A stretch of 64,000 nucleotides of DNA. Source: Elephas maximus indicus (taxonomy: Eukaryota; Chordata; Mammalia; Proboscidea; Elephantidae). Numbering within the stretch: the first letter of the stretch is position 1; the number at the start of each line of letters is the position of its first letter. Below are positions 23,558-34,994 of the stretch, piece by piece. The position numbers were made by a program, and so were the translations under genes. The stretch is from the NCBI RefSeq assembly GCF_024166365.1, contig NC_064839.1, positions 39,258,378-39,322,377 of the forward strand, read 5' to 3'. Under the pieces are notes generated by a model, which was given only the letters and a program-made list of their open reading frames with translations, made no database searches and had not been told where the DNA came from.

Positions 23558-26500
23558 TCAGTCCACCTCGTTCAGGGTCTTCCTCTTTTCCACTAACCTG
23601 TACCTTGCCAGGCATGATGTCCTTCTCCAGGGACTGATCCCTCCGGCAACATGTCCAAAATATGTAAGACGCAGTCTCGCCATTCTGGTTGCACTTCTTC
23701 CAAGACAGATTTGTTCGTTCTTTTGGCAGTCCATGGTATATTCAATATTCTTCACCAATACCACAATTCAAAGGCATCAATTCTTCTTTGGTCTTCCTTA
23801 TTCATTGTCCAGGTTTCATGTGCATATGATGCGATTGAAAAGACCATGGCTTGGGTCAGGCTCACCTTAGGCTTCAAGGTGACATCTGTGCTTCTCAACA
23901 CTTTAAAGAGATCCTTTGCAGCAGATTTACCCAGTGCAATGCGTCTTTTGATTTCTTGACTGCTGCTTCCATGGCTGTTGATTGTGGATCCAAGTAAAAT
24001 GAAATCCTTGACAACTTCAACCTTTTCTCCGTTTATCATGATGTTGCTTATTGGTCCAGTTGTGAGGGTTTTTATTTTCTTTATGTTGATGAAGGCTGTG
24101 GTCTCTGATCTTCATTAGTAAGTGCTTCAAGTCCTCTTCACTTTCAGCAAGCAAGGTTGTGTCATCTGCATAATGCAGGTTGTTAATGAGTCTTCCTCCA
24201 ATCCTGATGCCCCATTCTTCTTCATATAGTCCAGCTTCTCAGACTATTTGTTCAGCATACAGATTGAATAGGTATGGTGAAAGGATACAACCCTGACGGA
24301 CACCTTTCCTAACTTTAAACCACTCAGTATACCCTTGTTCTGTCTGAACGACGAGCTCTTGATCTATGTAAAGGTTCCTCATGAACACAGTTAAGTGTTC
24401 TGAAATTCCCATTCTGCACAATGTTATCCATAATTTGTTATGACCCACACAGTCGAATGCCTTTGCATAGTGAATAAACAGAGGTAAACATCCTTCTGGT
24501 ATTCTCTGCTTTCAGCCAGGATCCATCTGACATCAGCAATGATATCCCTGGTTCCACATCCTCTTCTGAAACCAGCCTGAATTTCTGGAATTTCCCTGTA
24601 GATATACTGCTGCAGCTGTTTTTGAATGATCTTCAGCAAAATTTTGCTTGTGTGTGATATTAATGACATTTTTCTGTAATTTACACGTTTGGTTGGATCA
24701 CCTTTCTTGGGAATAGGCATAAATATGGATCTCTTCCAGTCAGATGGCCAGGAAACTGTCTTCCATATTTCTTGGCATAGACGAGTGAGCACCTCCAGTG
24801 CTGCATCTGTTTGTTGAAACACCTTAATTTATATTCCATCAATTTCTGGGGCCTTGTTTTTCACCAATGCCTTCAGAACAGCTTGGACTTCTTCCTTTAT
24901 TACCATGGATTCCTGATCATATGCTACCTCTTGAAATGATCGAACAGCAACTAATTCTTTTTGGTATAATGACTCTGTGTAGTCCTTCCTTTTTTTTTTT
25001 TTTTATTTTGCTTTAAGTGAAAGTTTACAGTTCAAGTCAGTCTCTCATACAAAAATTTATATACATCTTGCTATTTTTATATACTCCTAGTTGCTCTCCC
25101 CCCGATGAGACAGCACACTCCTTCCCTCCACTGTCTCTTCTCATGTCCCTTTGGCCAGCTTCTGACCCCCTCTGCCCTCTCATCTCGCCTCCAGATAGGA
25201 GCTGCCCACATAGTCTCATGTGTTTACTTGATTCAAGAAGCTGGCTCCTCACCAGAATCATTCTCTATCCCATAGTCCAGTCCAATCCCTGTCTGAAGAG
25301 TTGGCTCTGGAAATGGTTCCTGTCTTCGGCTAAGAGTAGGTCTGGGGACCATGACCTCTGGGGTCCTTATAGTCTCAGTCAGACGATTAAGTCTGGTCTT
25401 TTTACAAGAATTTGAGGCCTGCATCCCACTGCTCTCCTGCTCCCTCGGGGCTTCCCTCTTCTTTTAATGCTTCCTGCATCATTTAATAATTTCCCCATAG
25501 AATCCTTCACTATTCCAACTCAAGGCTTGAATTTTTTTCTCAGTTTTTTCAGCTTGGGAAATGCTGAGCGTGTTCTTCCCTTTGGTTTTCTATCTCCAGC
25601 TCTTTGCACATGTCATTATAATACTTTACTTTGTCTTTTCGATCCACCCTTTGAAATCTTCTGTTCAGTTCTTTTACTTCATTATTTCTTCCTTTTGCTT
25701 TAGCTCCTCGATGTTCATTAGCAATATTCAGAGTCTCCTCTGACATCCATCTTGGTCTTTTCTTTCTTTCATGTGTTTTCAATGACTTCTTGCTTTTTCA
25801 GGTATGATGTCTTTGATGTCATTCCACAACTCAGTCACTAGTGTTCAGTGCATCAAATCTATTCTCGAGATGGTCTTTAAATTCAGGTGGGATATACTCA
25901 AGGTCATATTTTGGTTCTTGTGGACTTGCTCAAATTTTCTTCAGTTTCAGCTTGAACTTGCATAGGAGCAATTGATGGTCTGTTCCACAGTCAGCCCCTG
26001 GCCTTGTTCTGACTGATGATATTGAGCTTTTCCATTGTCTCTTTCCACAGATGTAGTCAGTTTGATTCCTGTGTGTTCCATCTGGTGAGGTTCATGTGTG
26101 TAGTCACCTTTAAAGTTGGTGAAAGAAGGTATTTGCAATGAAGAGGTCGCTGGTCTTGCAAAATTCTATCATTTGATCTTGGGCATTGTTTCTATCACCA
26201 TGGCCATATTTTCCAACTACTGATCCTTCTTTGTTTCCAACTTTTGCATTCCAGTCATGAGTAGTTATCAATGCATCCTGATCACATGTATGATCAATTT
26301 CAGACTGCAGCAGCTGATAAAAGTCTTCTCTTTCTTCATCTTTGGCCTTGGTGGTTGGTGAGTAAATCTGAATAATAGTTATATTAATTAGTCATATTAA
26401 TTGGTCTTCCTTGTAGGTGTATGGATATTATCCTATCACCGACAGCGTTGTACTTCAGGATAGATCTTGAAACGTTCTTTTTGATGATGAATGCAACATT

Positions 26501-26713
26501 ATTCCTCTTCAAGGTGTCATTCCCAGCATAGTAATCTCTATGATTGTCATATTCAAAATGGCCAATACCAGTCCATTTCAGCTCACTAATGCGTAGGATA
26601 TCAACCTCTATGTGTTCCATTTCATTTTTGACGATTTCCAATTTTCCTAGATTCATACTTTGTACATTCCAGATTCCAATTTTTAATGGATGTTTGCAGC
26701 TATTTCTTCTCAT
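23558..26713 (-). pseudogene. RTE polyprotein (endonuclease + reverse transcriptase), broken
   Basis: Frames in order on the minus strand: an AP-endonuclease N-terminus (26,384-26,713, KIGIWNVQSMNLGKLEIV then ISELKWTGIG, with the conserved catalytic Glu); a linker (25,549-25,782, RPRWMSEETLNIA); RT motifs (24,424-24,822, FMPIPKKGDPTKRVNYRK and IQAGFRRGCGTRDIIADVRW); the YADD box at 24,161-24,172; and a C-terminal region (23,752-24,039, then 23,558-23,764). Frameshifts, stops and an L1 insertion disrupt it. RTE/BovB-type family assignment is from motif memory. Confidence 0.9.
24990..25450 (-). mobile_element. L1 3'-UTR fragment inserted in RTE
   Basis: T-run then 'aagtgaaagtttacagttca' and 'tcagtctctcatac', matching the 3' UTR at 15,330 and 56,330. 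Ends near 'ctcctgctccctcgggg'. The interrupted RTE reads 'gtagtccttcc' before and 'cttccctcttctttt' after, consistent with a short target duplication around CTTCC. Confidence 0.9.
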
Positions 26714-26929
26714 TTTGAGTCATGCCACATCAGCAAAGGAAGGTCCCGAAAGCTTTTCTCCACCCACATCATTAAGGTCAAGTCTACTTTGAGGAGGCAG
26801 CTCTTCCCCAGTCGTTTTGTGAGTACCTTCCAACCTGGGGGGCCCATCATGTGACACTATATCAGGCAATGTTCCACTGTTATTCATAACGTTTTCACTG
26901 GCTAATGCTTTTCAGAAGTAGACTGCCAT

Positions 26930-27140
26930 GCACACTAAATGCTTCACCTAGAGTATGTTTACTCCTCACAATAACTTTTTGCAGTGGGTAATATTATTAT
27001 GCCCATTTTTGCAAATGGAAAAAACAGATACAGAGAGGTAAAGCAACTTGCCTAAGGTCATACATGATATATGATGGAGCCAGGATTCAAACCCAAGTCT
27101 GTGTAGTTACAGCATCTGCGCCCTTCACCATGATACCACA
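26930..27140 (-). mobile_element. MIR SINE
   Basis: 'cacaataactttttgcagtg', 'gcccatttttgcaaatgg', 'acagagaggtaaagcaactt' and 'gattcaaacccaagtctgtg' form a reverse MIR directly abutting the RTE 5' end. Confidence 0.85.
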
Positions 27141-27874
27141 TGTCTCATCTCAGCACCAACAAGGGGGGCCAAAGTCTTAACAGCAGCCAGTGCTGCTGGT
27201 CACAGAGCTGGAGTTCAATGAGCTATGTTCCTTGACAAAATGATGAAAATTTGAGACAAAACCTCTAGGGTTTCATGTGGCCGACTGGTTTCTGAGAAAA
27301 CTATCTGCCATAGGTTGTTTCCACCCACTTTCAAGGGAAGAAGATGAAGAAACTTGCATGTCCACAGCCTTGCCTTTGTCTTCTGGCCTTCTGAGGGGAA
27401 AAAAAAGTTAGTTATCTCTGCAGCTTCTCAGCTTCAATATCAGAAGCTATGTGATGAAGTGCTCTAGGCAGACTGAGCACTGCCCTCTTCTAATAGCCAG
27501 AGCTGAGAGGACTGTTGTAGTGGTGAGAGAAAGACCTACCTTGAAGATGGCAAGCTTGTACATGGAATTCCCCAGTAAACCCTGAAACAGGCATGAATCA
27601 GCACCATAGGACTCTAATGAGAGGAGACTTGGGTACTGCCAACCTATGGCTACTCAAGAAACAGATGGTAGGTCTTCCTGCATTGCCAAAAGCAGAGGGC
27701 TTTGGAGACTCAAGGTTGTTTTGCTTGGATGTGTTTATGGAGGAATGAGGAAAGTGGGGGCATTTTTCATATTCTTCCTCATTTGTAGGGTTTCATCGTC
27801 TTCAGCCTAAGTAATTATAACAGCTTCATACCTGGACTTCCAAACTCCAGTCTTTTTCCTCCCTAATCCATCTT
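27141..27874. other. No gene recognised
   Basis: Unassigned sequence with no convincing open frame or repeat family. Confidence 0.45.
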
Positions 27875-28262
27875 TCTTTCTTCTTTTGTTGTGCTTTAGG
27901 TGAAAGTTTACAGCTCAAGTTAATTTCTAATTCAAAAATTCACACACATATTGTTTTTTGACATTGATTGCAATCCCCACAATGTGACAGTATGCTTCCC
28001 CTTTCCACCTTGGATTGCCTGTGTCCGCTTGTCCAGTTCCTGTCCCTTCCTGCCTTCTCATCTTGCTTTTGGGTAGGAGTTACTCATTTGGTCCCGTATA
28101 TTTGATTGAACAAAGAAGCACATTCCTCACAGATGTTACTGTTTGTTTTATAGGCCTATCTAATCTTTGTCTGAAAAGCTGGCTTCCAGAGTGATTTCAC
28201 TTTTGAGTTAGCAGAGTGTCGGGGGGCCATAGTCTTGGGGGGTTCCTCCAGCCACCATCTGG
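27875..28262 (-). mobile_element. Older L1 3'-UTR fragment
   Basis: 'tgctttaggtgaaagtttac' and 'tttcacttttgagttagcag' follow the layout of the young L1 3' UTRs but with many differences and a shorter length. An earlier insertion of the same lineage. Confidence 0.75.
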
Positions 28263-28369
28263 TCTAAGCCACCTTTCTTACAGCTCCCAAGCACACCACA
28301 CTCTTTAATGTCACCATGTTATTGCAAACGCTGTCTTCTGCTTTTCCCACTTCACCTGGCAAGAGTCTA

Positions 28370-28675
28370 CTTATTCTTCAAGGTCCAGTTTAAAAGCTCT
28401 TCCCTTGGTGTTGCCCTCCTTGACTGCCTCCCTAGGCACAGTTAATTGTTCCTTCCTCAGCACTCCCAAAACACTTTTTTTTTTTTTTTTTTGCACATAA
28501 CGTTTCTGTTCTATCAATGCACTGATTATTCGCAATCCTGACTCTAGGGTAGACTGTGAGCTCCTTCTGGGCAGGATCTGTGGCATATTCATCTTTGTAT
28601 CCCTAGCATCTAACAGTACCCAGCACGTCAAAGTGCTGAATACGTGTTTGCACAGGGGCTGGAGGTATGAGTTTA
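28370..28675 (+). mobile_element. L2 LINE 3' end
   Basis: 'caaggtccagtttaaaagct', 'tgagctccttctgggcagga' and 'ctttgtatccctagcatcta' are typical L2 3' text. A T18 run at about 28,475-28,492 interrupts it. Confidence 0.8.
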
Positions 28676-28695
28676 TAGTGTATTTGCAACCCCAA

Positions 28696-28852
28696 GGCCC
28701 ATAAACCCGTTGCCATTGAGTCAATTCTGACTCATAGCAACCCCATAGGACTGAGTAGAACAGCCCCATAGGGTTCCAAAGGAGTGGCTGGTGGATTCAG
28801 ACTGCAAACCTTTGGTTAGCAACTGAGCTCTTAACCACTGTGCCACCAGGCC
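28696..28852 (-). mobile_element. AfroSINE with perfect 11-bp target duplication
   Basis: Reverse copy flanked by TGCAACCCCAA at 28,685-28,695 and 28,853-28,863. The tail 'cccgttgccattgagtcaat' comes first and the tRNA-like head ends 'ctgtgccaccaggcc'. Confidence 0.95.
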
Positions 28853-29141
28853 TGCAACCCCAACATAGACATTGGAAAAAATGTACTCTTCTCAGGTCAG
28901 TCTCCCTGTCCCTTCTCATCCACATGTGCCCTCTTCTTGCCATTTCAATATCAGTACCAGAAATTAGCATTTAAGGAGGAGGCAATGAGTTGCTTTCCCC
29001 CATCTCAGCATTCTCATTTGGAAAGGCGGTGGGAAGGTGATATAATTATCAGTGATGTGGTCTGCTATACAATGGAGTATTTGTGGGTACAGAAAGGGAA
29101 CTTAGTTGCTCTGTATGCTGCCCAGCTCCCATCGTGGGTTA

Positions 29142-29347
29142 AAAAACAAAACACCAAACCCATTGCTGTCTAGTTGATTACAACTAACAGTGACCCTATC
29201 AGAATAGAACTGCCCCAAGGGTTTCTAAGGCTGTAATCTTTACTGAAGCAGACTGCCACATCTTTCCCTGGAGGAACAGCTGGTAGATTCAAACCTCTGA
29301 TCTTTTGGTTCTCTGCTGAGCGCTTAACCACTGTGCCACCAGAGCTG
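29142..29347 (-). mobile_element. AfroSINE, long subtype (B)
   Basis: Differs from the short subtype by an insert reading 'ggctgtaatctttactgaag' and 'cagactgccacatctttccc' between body and head, giving about 200 bp rather than about 165. Flanks 'ctcccatcgtgggtta' and 'cttccatcacaggtta' look like a diverged target duplication. Confidence 0.88.
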
Positions 29348-29389
29348 CTTCCATCACAGGTTAGGCGATATCAAAACTTTAATAAACAA

Positions 29390-29890
29390 ACTTTTAAAAT
29401 AGACTTCATTTTTTAGAACGGTTTTGAATTTACAGAGAAATTGAGTAAAGTACAGAGAGCCCCCATATACCTCCACCCCCCCGCGCAGTTTTTCCTGTAA
29501 TTAACATCTTCCATTAATATGGTGCATTTGTTACAATTAATGAAGCAACACTGAAATATTATTATTAACTAAAGTTTATACCTTATTCAGAGTTCCTTAG
29601 TTTTTGCCTATTGTCCTTTTTCTGTTCCAGAATCCCATCCAGGATGCCATATTACATTTAGTTGTCATATGTACTTTGGCTTTTCTTAACTGTGACAATT
29701 TCTCAGACTTCCCTTGTTTTTGGTGACCTTGACAGTTTTGAGGAGTACTGGTCAAGTGTATTGTAGGATGCCTTTCTACTAGAATTTGTCAGATATTTTT
29801 CTCATGATTATACTAGGGTTATAGGTTTTTGGAAGGAAGATCACAGAGGTAAAGTACCGTTTTTAGTCATATCAGGGGAATAAGCAAACT
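29390..29890 (-). mobile_element. Ancient L1M-type relic
   Basis: 'gaatttacagagaaattgag', 'tattgtcctttttctgttcc' and 'gttttgaggagtactggtca' match a common old mammalian L1M segment from memory. The orientation is uncertain. Confidence 0.5.
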
Positions 29891-29899
29891 ATTTAAAAT

Positions 29900-30350
29900 G
29901 TTAAGAGCATTATTACTCCTCTCTCTTCCTCAAATCTGTGTTCCAGTCTGTATTTTATACCTCAGTGTCATTATCAGACGCACAGTCATGAAGGCTAGAA
30001 ATAGCATCCACTTTTTCTTCTCCATCCTCCACGTCCAATCAGTCATCTATTTTCTAAGATGCTACTGCCCCAATAGCTTTTCTATTTTCGTCCTTCTCTC
30101 ATTTTTTTTTCATTTACCCTGCCTCTAGTTAACCCTGTATTTTTTCTTCTGTAAACTATTATAATTCTCTGACTGGACTCCCTGATTCCACTTTCTTATC
30201 TCTCCATTTTATTCTTCCTAATACTGTCATCAGCCCCATCCTTAGAAATCTCAGAATGGTTCCCCGTCACATAGAGAATAATGTTTAAATTTCTTAACAT
30301 GAAATTCAAGGCTCTTCTGGTACCTCGGCCTCATTTACCAAGGTAAATAT
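29900..30350 (+). mobile_element. L2 LINE fragment
   Basis: 'tctctgactggactccctga' and 'aaattcaaggctcttctggt' are L2-like. The 76-codon frame here is not a gene. Confidence 0.55.
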
Positions 30351-30454
30351 TAGTTTTCTTACTCTATATTTAATGGTTTATGAAATTTATTTATTTCAAA
30401 AAGAAATTAGTGTTTTTCTTAAAGTTAACGTTTTCTCCAGAAGAATCAACAAAA

Positions 30455-30457
30455 GTG

Positions 30458-30488
<31 letters not shown>

Positions 30489-30496
30489 TTGTGTGG
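30455..30496. repeat. (TG)n microsatellite, imperfect
   Basis: Alternating TG with two TTTG interruptions. Confidence 0.97.
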
Positions 30497-30886
30497 TGCA
30501 GCCCTCACTGGGGATGCACATCTGCAGGTCATGACTTTAGCTGGAAAAAGCAGCCGTCCGTAGCTGATGATTGACTGACACAGCCGATGACTAGGCCCTG
30601 TCCACTTGCTGCATAGTTTGTATCAAGTTGGAAAAGATGAGAGGAAAAAAAATGGTAGCGAGAAAATGCACTTACCCAGAAGTCTTCAACAAAAACTCTA
30701 CTCATTTTATTTTTTAGTGGCTTTTTTAAACAACAGCACTTATTATCTCAGACTTTCTGTGAGTCAGGAATCCAGGCATGGCTGAGCTGGGTTCTCTGTT
30801 TCAGCATCTCTCACAAAGTTGCCATCAAGGTATCCACTGTTCCACCCATTTTTGCACTTGCATCACACTTGCCAAAATTCACTGAC
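30497..30886. other. No gene; old MaLR-like fragment within
   Basis: About 30,715-30,850 ('acagcacttattatctcaga', 'aggaatccaggcatggctga') resembles a reverse MLT1-like LTR piece. The rest is unassigned. Confidence 0.4.
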
Positions 30887-31410
30887 TGCTCTGGATTGAA
30901 TTGTGTCCCCCCAAAATATGTGTCAATTTGGCTAGGCCGTGATTCTCAGTACAGTGAGATTGTCTACCATTTTGTCATCTGATGTGATTTTCCTATGTGT
31001 TGTAAATCCTACCTCTATGATGTTAATGAGGCAGGATTAGAGGCAGTTATGTTAATAAGGCAGGACTCAATCTATAAAATTAGATTGTATCTTGAGTCAA
31101 TCTCTTTTTAAGATATAAAAGAGGGAATCTAGCAGAAAGGAGAGGGACCTTATGTCACCAAGAAAGAAGAACCAGGAGGGGAGTGAGTCCTTTAGACCTG
31201 GGATCTCTGCACTGAGAAGCTCCTAGAGCAGGGGAAGACTGATGACAAGGACATTCCCCCCAGAGCTGACAGAGAGAGAAAGACTTCCCCAGGATCTGGC
31301 ACCCTGACTTTGGACTTCTAGTCCCCTAGACTGTGTGAAAATAAGTTTCTATTTGTTAAAGCCTTGCACTTGTGGTATTTCTATTATAGCAGCACTAGAT
31401 AACTAAGACA
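30887..31410 (+). mobile_element. Complete solo LTR-A (524 bp)
   Basis: Starts TGCTCTGGATTG, ends AACTAAGACA (TG..CA), and is flanked by a perfect 5-bp duplication CTGAC (30,882-30,886 and 31,411-31,415), the integrase signature of an LTR element. It contains TATAAAAG at 31,114-31,121 and an A-rich poly(A)-signal region near 31,335. Its ends resemble mammalian MaLR LTRs. No internal genes are present, so it is a recombined solo LTR. Confidence 0.9.
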
Positions 31411-32433
31411 CTGACTGACTAAATCTCAACTTGTTCAAACTTCTGTAAGTTTGAACTTATATGTCATTCCTGGAGTGTGATAGACTCCAGGAATGGCATT
31501 TAAATGTAAATTGAATTCCTTCTTGCATGGGATAGCCAGTCGTCTTTTGTCACAGGATGTGACGTGAGTACACTGTGTTCGATTGTGTAATATGGATGCC
31601 CTAAATATTAATGAACAAAATAAATTGGTTTTCAAGTTCCATCTGCCAATTATTCATATCAGTCCACATCTTCATTATTAAAGTTTAAAAGTGCCTGAGG
31701 AATTTGAGAAATTGTCTTAGGCAGTCTGCTGAAGAGTACAGAAACGGTCTAGACCAGTGACCTTTTTTATTATGTTCAGCCTAATACTAGACAAAGAGGA
31801 GGGCAACTGGGGACGGAGTGGGGGAGGGAAGACAAGAGTGGAGGACAGGAACCACAGACTAGAGTACACACAGGTAATAGTTTGGATAGATCATTGGATT
31901 AATTAATCAGAAGATTAATGTGCAAATATTCATGAATATTGAACATTTAACAGCTTGGTGAAGATGTGCTATGGAAAAAGGCAGAGACTGTGCAAAAATA
32001 GTTCTGATATAGAAACTGTTTTCATTTCCTGACCTCCTAAAAACGAAACTATTTTATGAAAGTGGAAAAAGAACTGTTATTCCGGGACAGGAAACATCCA
32101 CATATCATCCGATAAAAGCAACAGCTGTAACCAAACCACTGGTGTTTTCACGCTCTTTGGGCATCACATTTATCCATGCTATAGAATGTTTTAGTCTTAC
32201 ACGACTCTTGATAACTCTGGGAGTTAGTGCAACCAGTAGTAAAAGGAAAGACCTTTTATTAAGGGTTTAGGTGGCATGGTGCAAACACAGACCAGGACAG
32301 TTGGTCAGAAATAGGAAGAGCACATGGACCATAGATGCCATGTAAGTCCACTCTACCCATGTGAACTTAGGCTTTATGGCCTCGTCTTCATTTTGGATCT
32401 CAAGAATTATGCATGTGTGCATTTATTGCCAGG
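31411..32433. other. No gene recognised; contains one hairpin
   Basis: Unassigned sequence apart from the inverted repeat at 31,465-31,495. Purine-rich around 31,800-31,850. Confidence 0.45.
31465..31495. repeat. Perfect 12-bp inverted repeat, 7-nt loop
   Basis: CATTCCTGGAGT, spacer GTGATAG, then ACTCCAGGAATG. Lies just 3' of the complete LTR and has no recognised parent repeat. No U-run follows in a pattern that would make it a terminator. Confidence 0.85.
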
Positions 32434-32990
32434 TGAAAACCCCAGATTCTGCTCTGCCCGACTCGTCTCAGCCAATAAACGAGAGACTGAGGCAGGAGAG
32501 TAAAAAGGCCCCTTTATTTTGTTACACAAGGAAAGGAAAGTGTTGGAGCTGCTGGTGCCAAGGCTGCTTAGTGAGGGTGAGGGGGAAGTTTACTTTTAAA
32601 GGTTTACAAGTAGGAAGTTCATACAAGTTATATCAGCAACATTCTTAATCGTACTACAAAGGCGCAATGGGGTTTACATATAACCCCGTGCATCACATAT
32701 TCGTAAAACGGCAGTTAAACTCCACCCAGAGGTGGGGAAGTTACTATGTATGAGGTAGTTTATTGAGCTAAAATGTTATATCAACATGGTACCTAAACTG
32801 GCATCCACCTATTTCCGCTAGTTTTGGGCAGCTGTTAAGAAGAGGGGGACTAGGATTTTAATGTAAATCTACAGGGTGTGTCAAGCAAAGAAACCAGGAT
32901 TTTAATGTAAAGCTTTGGAGTGTGCTAAGCAAGCTGCTTGAGGCAGTGGAATTTTCCGCAGCCTGGGGACCTCTGTCTTAAGTATGCACG
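32434..32990 (-). mobile_element. Endogenous retrovirus-type solo LTR
   Basis: On the minus strand it shows an AATAAA-type signal ('caaaataaagggg', seen as 'cccctttattttg' at 32,510) followed downstream by 'ctcctgcctcagtctctcg' and an end resembling '..ttttca'. This is a U3-R-U5-like layout distinct from the MaLR-like families here. The putative U3 contains a direct duplication (32,852-32,888 and 32,896-32,932). Target duplication and 5' edge not fixed. No viral genes adjacent. Confidence 0.6.
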
Positions 32991-32996
32991 TGTGTG

Positions 32997-33022
32997 CATG
33001 CACACACACACACATGCACACA
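32997..33022. repeat. (CA)n microsatellite
   Basis: 'atgcacacacacacacatgc' and neighbouring CA/TG dinucleotides. Confidence 0.9.
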
Positions 33023-33710
33023 CAGAGCATTACCTACCTATGCGTATGTCAGCCATTCTTCTTAACTAGGCCCACAGTTTTGCCCTCATTAATGTAATAT
33101 CTAACAATGTTTTGGAATGCTCTTTTTTGTATGTCTTATCTATGCCATTACTACCTTTATTAGTGCATGTAACTGGTATTTGATTTAAGAAATAGTCTGT
33201 AATATTGCTACTGCCCTGTTTTTATTTCTCCTTTTTTTTTTCTGTTCATATTAGTTAGTCTTATTTTTCTTAAATCCTAACAGAATGCTAGATTTTACCT
33301 TGTTCATTCCCACCTGAAGTCAGTGCCTTCAGTTTTCAAAGTCATAACCATGTCTAGAGGTCAGCAGGTAGGAGAAAATCATGTCAGGGTCATCATTGGC
33401 TTCCATTAACCCCTCTGATACTTCCATCTGCTTTCCTAATGAGGCCAGGGGCCTGGGGATTCTCCAAAGCCTTTGGGTCGGCCTAAAGGGAAGATGAGGG
33501 CAATGGGGTGCTTTTAAGTTTAGCTTTCTTGTTTCTTCTTAATGTTCAGCTGGTTAGTTTGTAAATAACCACTGGCTCAGTGTCTACCTCAATTTCTAGC
33601 CCCCTCCCTTTAACACTTGGATCCTACATAATTGTCGCTAACCTGGATAATGAGTCCATGGACAACCATGCTTTAATTAGAGCCAGTGCAAGGCAAGATT
33701 GTCAGGTAAG
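33023..33710. other. No gene recognised
   Basis: Unassigned. No coding or repeat signature recognised beyond short homopolymers. Confidence 0.45.
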
Positions 33711-33714
33711 AGCT

Positions 33715-33925
33715 TCGCGGTTTACAAAGAACCTTCGTACCCATAACCCCCCTTAAGTTCACAAAACATTTGAAACAGAAAAGGCAAGTATTATTAGATC
33801 TGCTTAATAGACTTCAGAACTGATGCTCAGAGAGTTCAAGTGACTTGTCCAGAGTGACTTGGTTGTTAAGTAGTGGAGCAGGTTTTGAAGGTCTAAGGCT
33901 CTTTCCATTACGTTATGGCCTCTAG
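33715..33925 (-). mobile_element. MIR SINE
   Basis: 'ggtttacaaagaaccttcg', 'gatgctcagagagttcaagt' and 'gacttgtccagagtgacttg' in the reverse MIR order. Confidence 0.75.
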
Positions 33926-33934
33926 GGGAAGGGC

Positions 33935-34040
33935 CCATTTCTTATTAATCTTTGTATCCCCGATGGCTTTTACTGTGCCTGGGACTCAGAAGTACTCAAA
34001 TAAATATTGGTTGGATGAATAAATAGATGAATGAATGATG
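33935..34040 (+). mobile_element. L2-type LINE 3' end
   Basis: 'taatctttgtatccccgatg', 'actgtgcctgggactcagaa' and a terminal run of 'tgaa/atga' units. Confidence 0.7.
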
Positions 34041-34618
34041 TCCCTGATAGCCCAGGGCTTCCCTGCTGTGCTGTCTGTGAAGACCTTAAATCTATCAAAA
34101 TGTACTTTTGTAAACCAAAAACACCACAGAAGACAATTACTATACTATGATTCCTCTTCCTCCAGGCTGAAGGGTACACCAGAGCTCACAGAGTGCCCTT
34201 TCAGAGAATAGAGTACTCCCCCATTGCTGTTGCTTTTGCCCCATCAGGGCAGGTTTGATCCCTTTAACTCAGTTGTAGAGCTTGTCTCAGGTAACAAATC
34301 TTTTTCTTGAGTGCTTTGTCTATCTCCCTATTCCTGATGACTCTCTCCCTAATGACTTTACTTAACATTTTTTTCCTGTTAATGAGGGAAGGCTATAACT
34401 CTTGGGGCTCCCATTAGGTTCCACTTGGAAGACAGACACGGTGCCCAGCATCATATGGGACAGGATTGTGTTCAATAAGTTATAAACAGCTCCACTATTC
34501 AGCCTGTTAAAGTCCTCTGTGGCCTCGAGAACTTCCTGAACATTGTTGTTTAAAGATAAGGAAATGTAGAATAGTCTGAGCTTTTGATCAGTGAACTGCA
34601 AATTCCATTCTGAGCTCC
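34041..34618. other. No gene recognised
   Basis: Unassigned. The minus frame 34,362-34,601 (79 codons) is not recognised and lacks supporting features. Confidence 0.4.
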
Positions 34619-34994
34619 TGTCTTAGTTATCTAGTGCTGCTATAACAGAGATACCACAAGTGGGTGGCTTTCAGAAACAGAAATTTATTTTCTTACAGTT
34701 TAGGAGGCTAGAAGTCCTAATTCAGGGCACCCTTGGTGGGCTCTGGGGAAGGTCCTTGTTCCCTGGTTCCTTGATGATCTTCATATGGTGTGGCATCTAT
34801 CTTCCCCATCTCTGCTTGCTCGCTTGCTTGTTCAATTTCTTTTATCTCAAAAAGTATTGACTCAAGATACATCCTACACTAACCTTGCTTCATTAACATA
34901 GCAAAGATAGCCCATTCCCAAATGGCGTTATAACCACAGGCATACAGGTTAGAATTTACAATACATTTTGGGGGGGGCACAATTCAATTCATAA
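34619..34994 (-). mobile_element. LTR-A copy, internally shortened
   Basis: Starts TGTCTTAGTTATCTAGTGCT, the reverse of the LTR-A 3' end, and ends 'acaattcaattcataata'. Five-base GCTCC precedes it (34,614-34,618) and recurs at 35,171-35,175, beyond the SINE inserted at its edge, consistent with a target duplication separated by the SINE. 376 bp against 524 bp for the complete copy. Confidence 0.85.

Larger units (their letters stand above)
23424..26928 (-). mobile_element. Near-full-length RTE LINE
   Basis: Runs from the 3' tail (reverse of 'ggcacctaacaacaac' at 23,424) through the RT region and linker to the endonuclease start (about 26,713) and about 200 bp of 5' leader ('ccttccaacctggggggccc' in reverse sense, 26,826-26,845). 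About 3.0 kb of RTE once the inserted L1 tail (24,990-25,450) is removed, which fits a full RTE. It is the best reference copy in this window for the other RTE fragments. Confidence 0.93.

Noticed and set aside
23424-26928. Novel reverse-transcriptase system (retron or group II-like)
   Set aside because: The endonuclease plus RT order, the motifs and the CAA-repeat tail identify an ordinary RTE-clade LINE, and it is broken.
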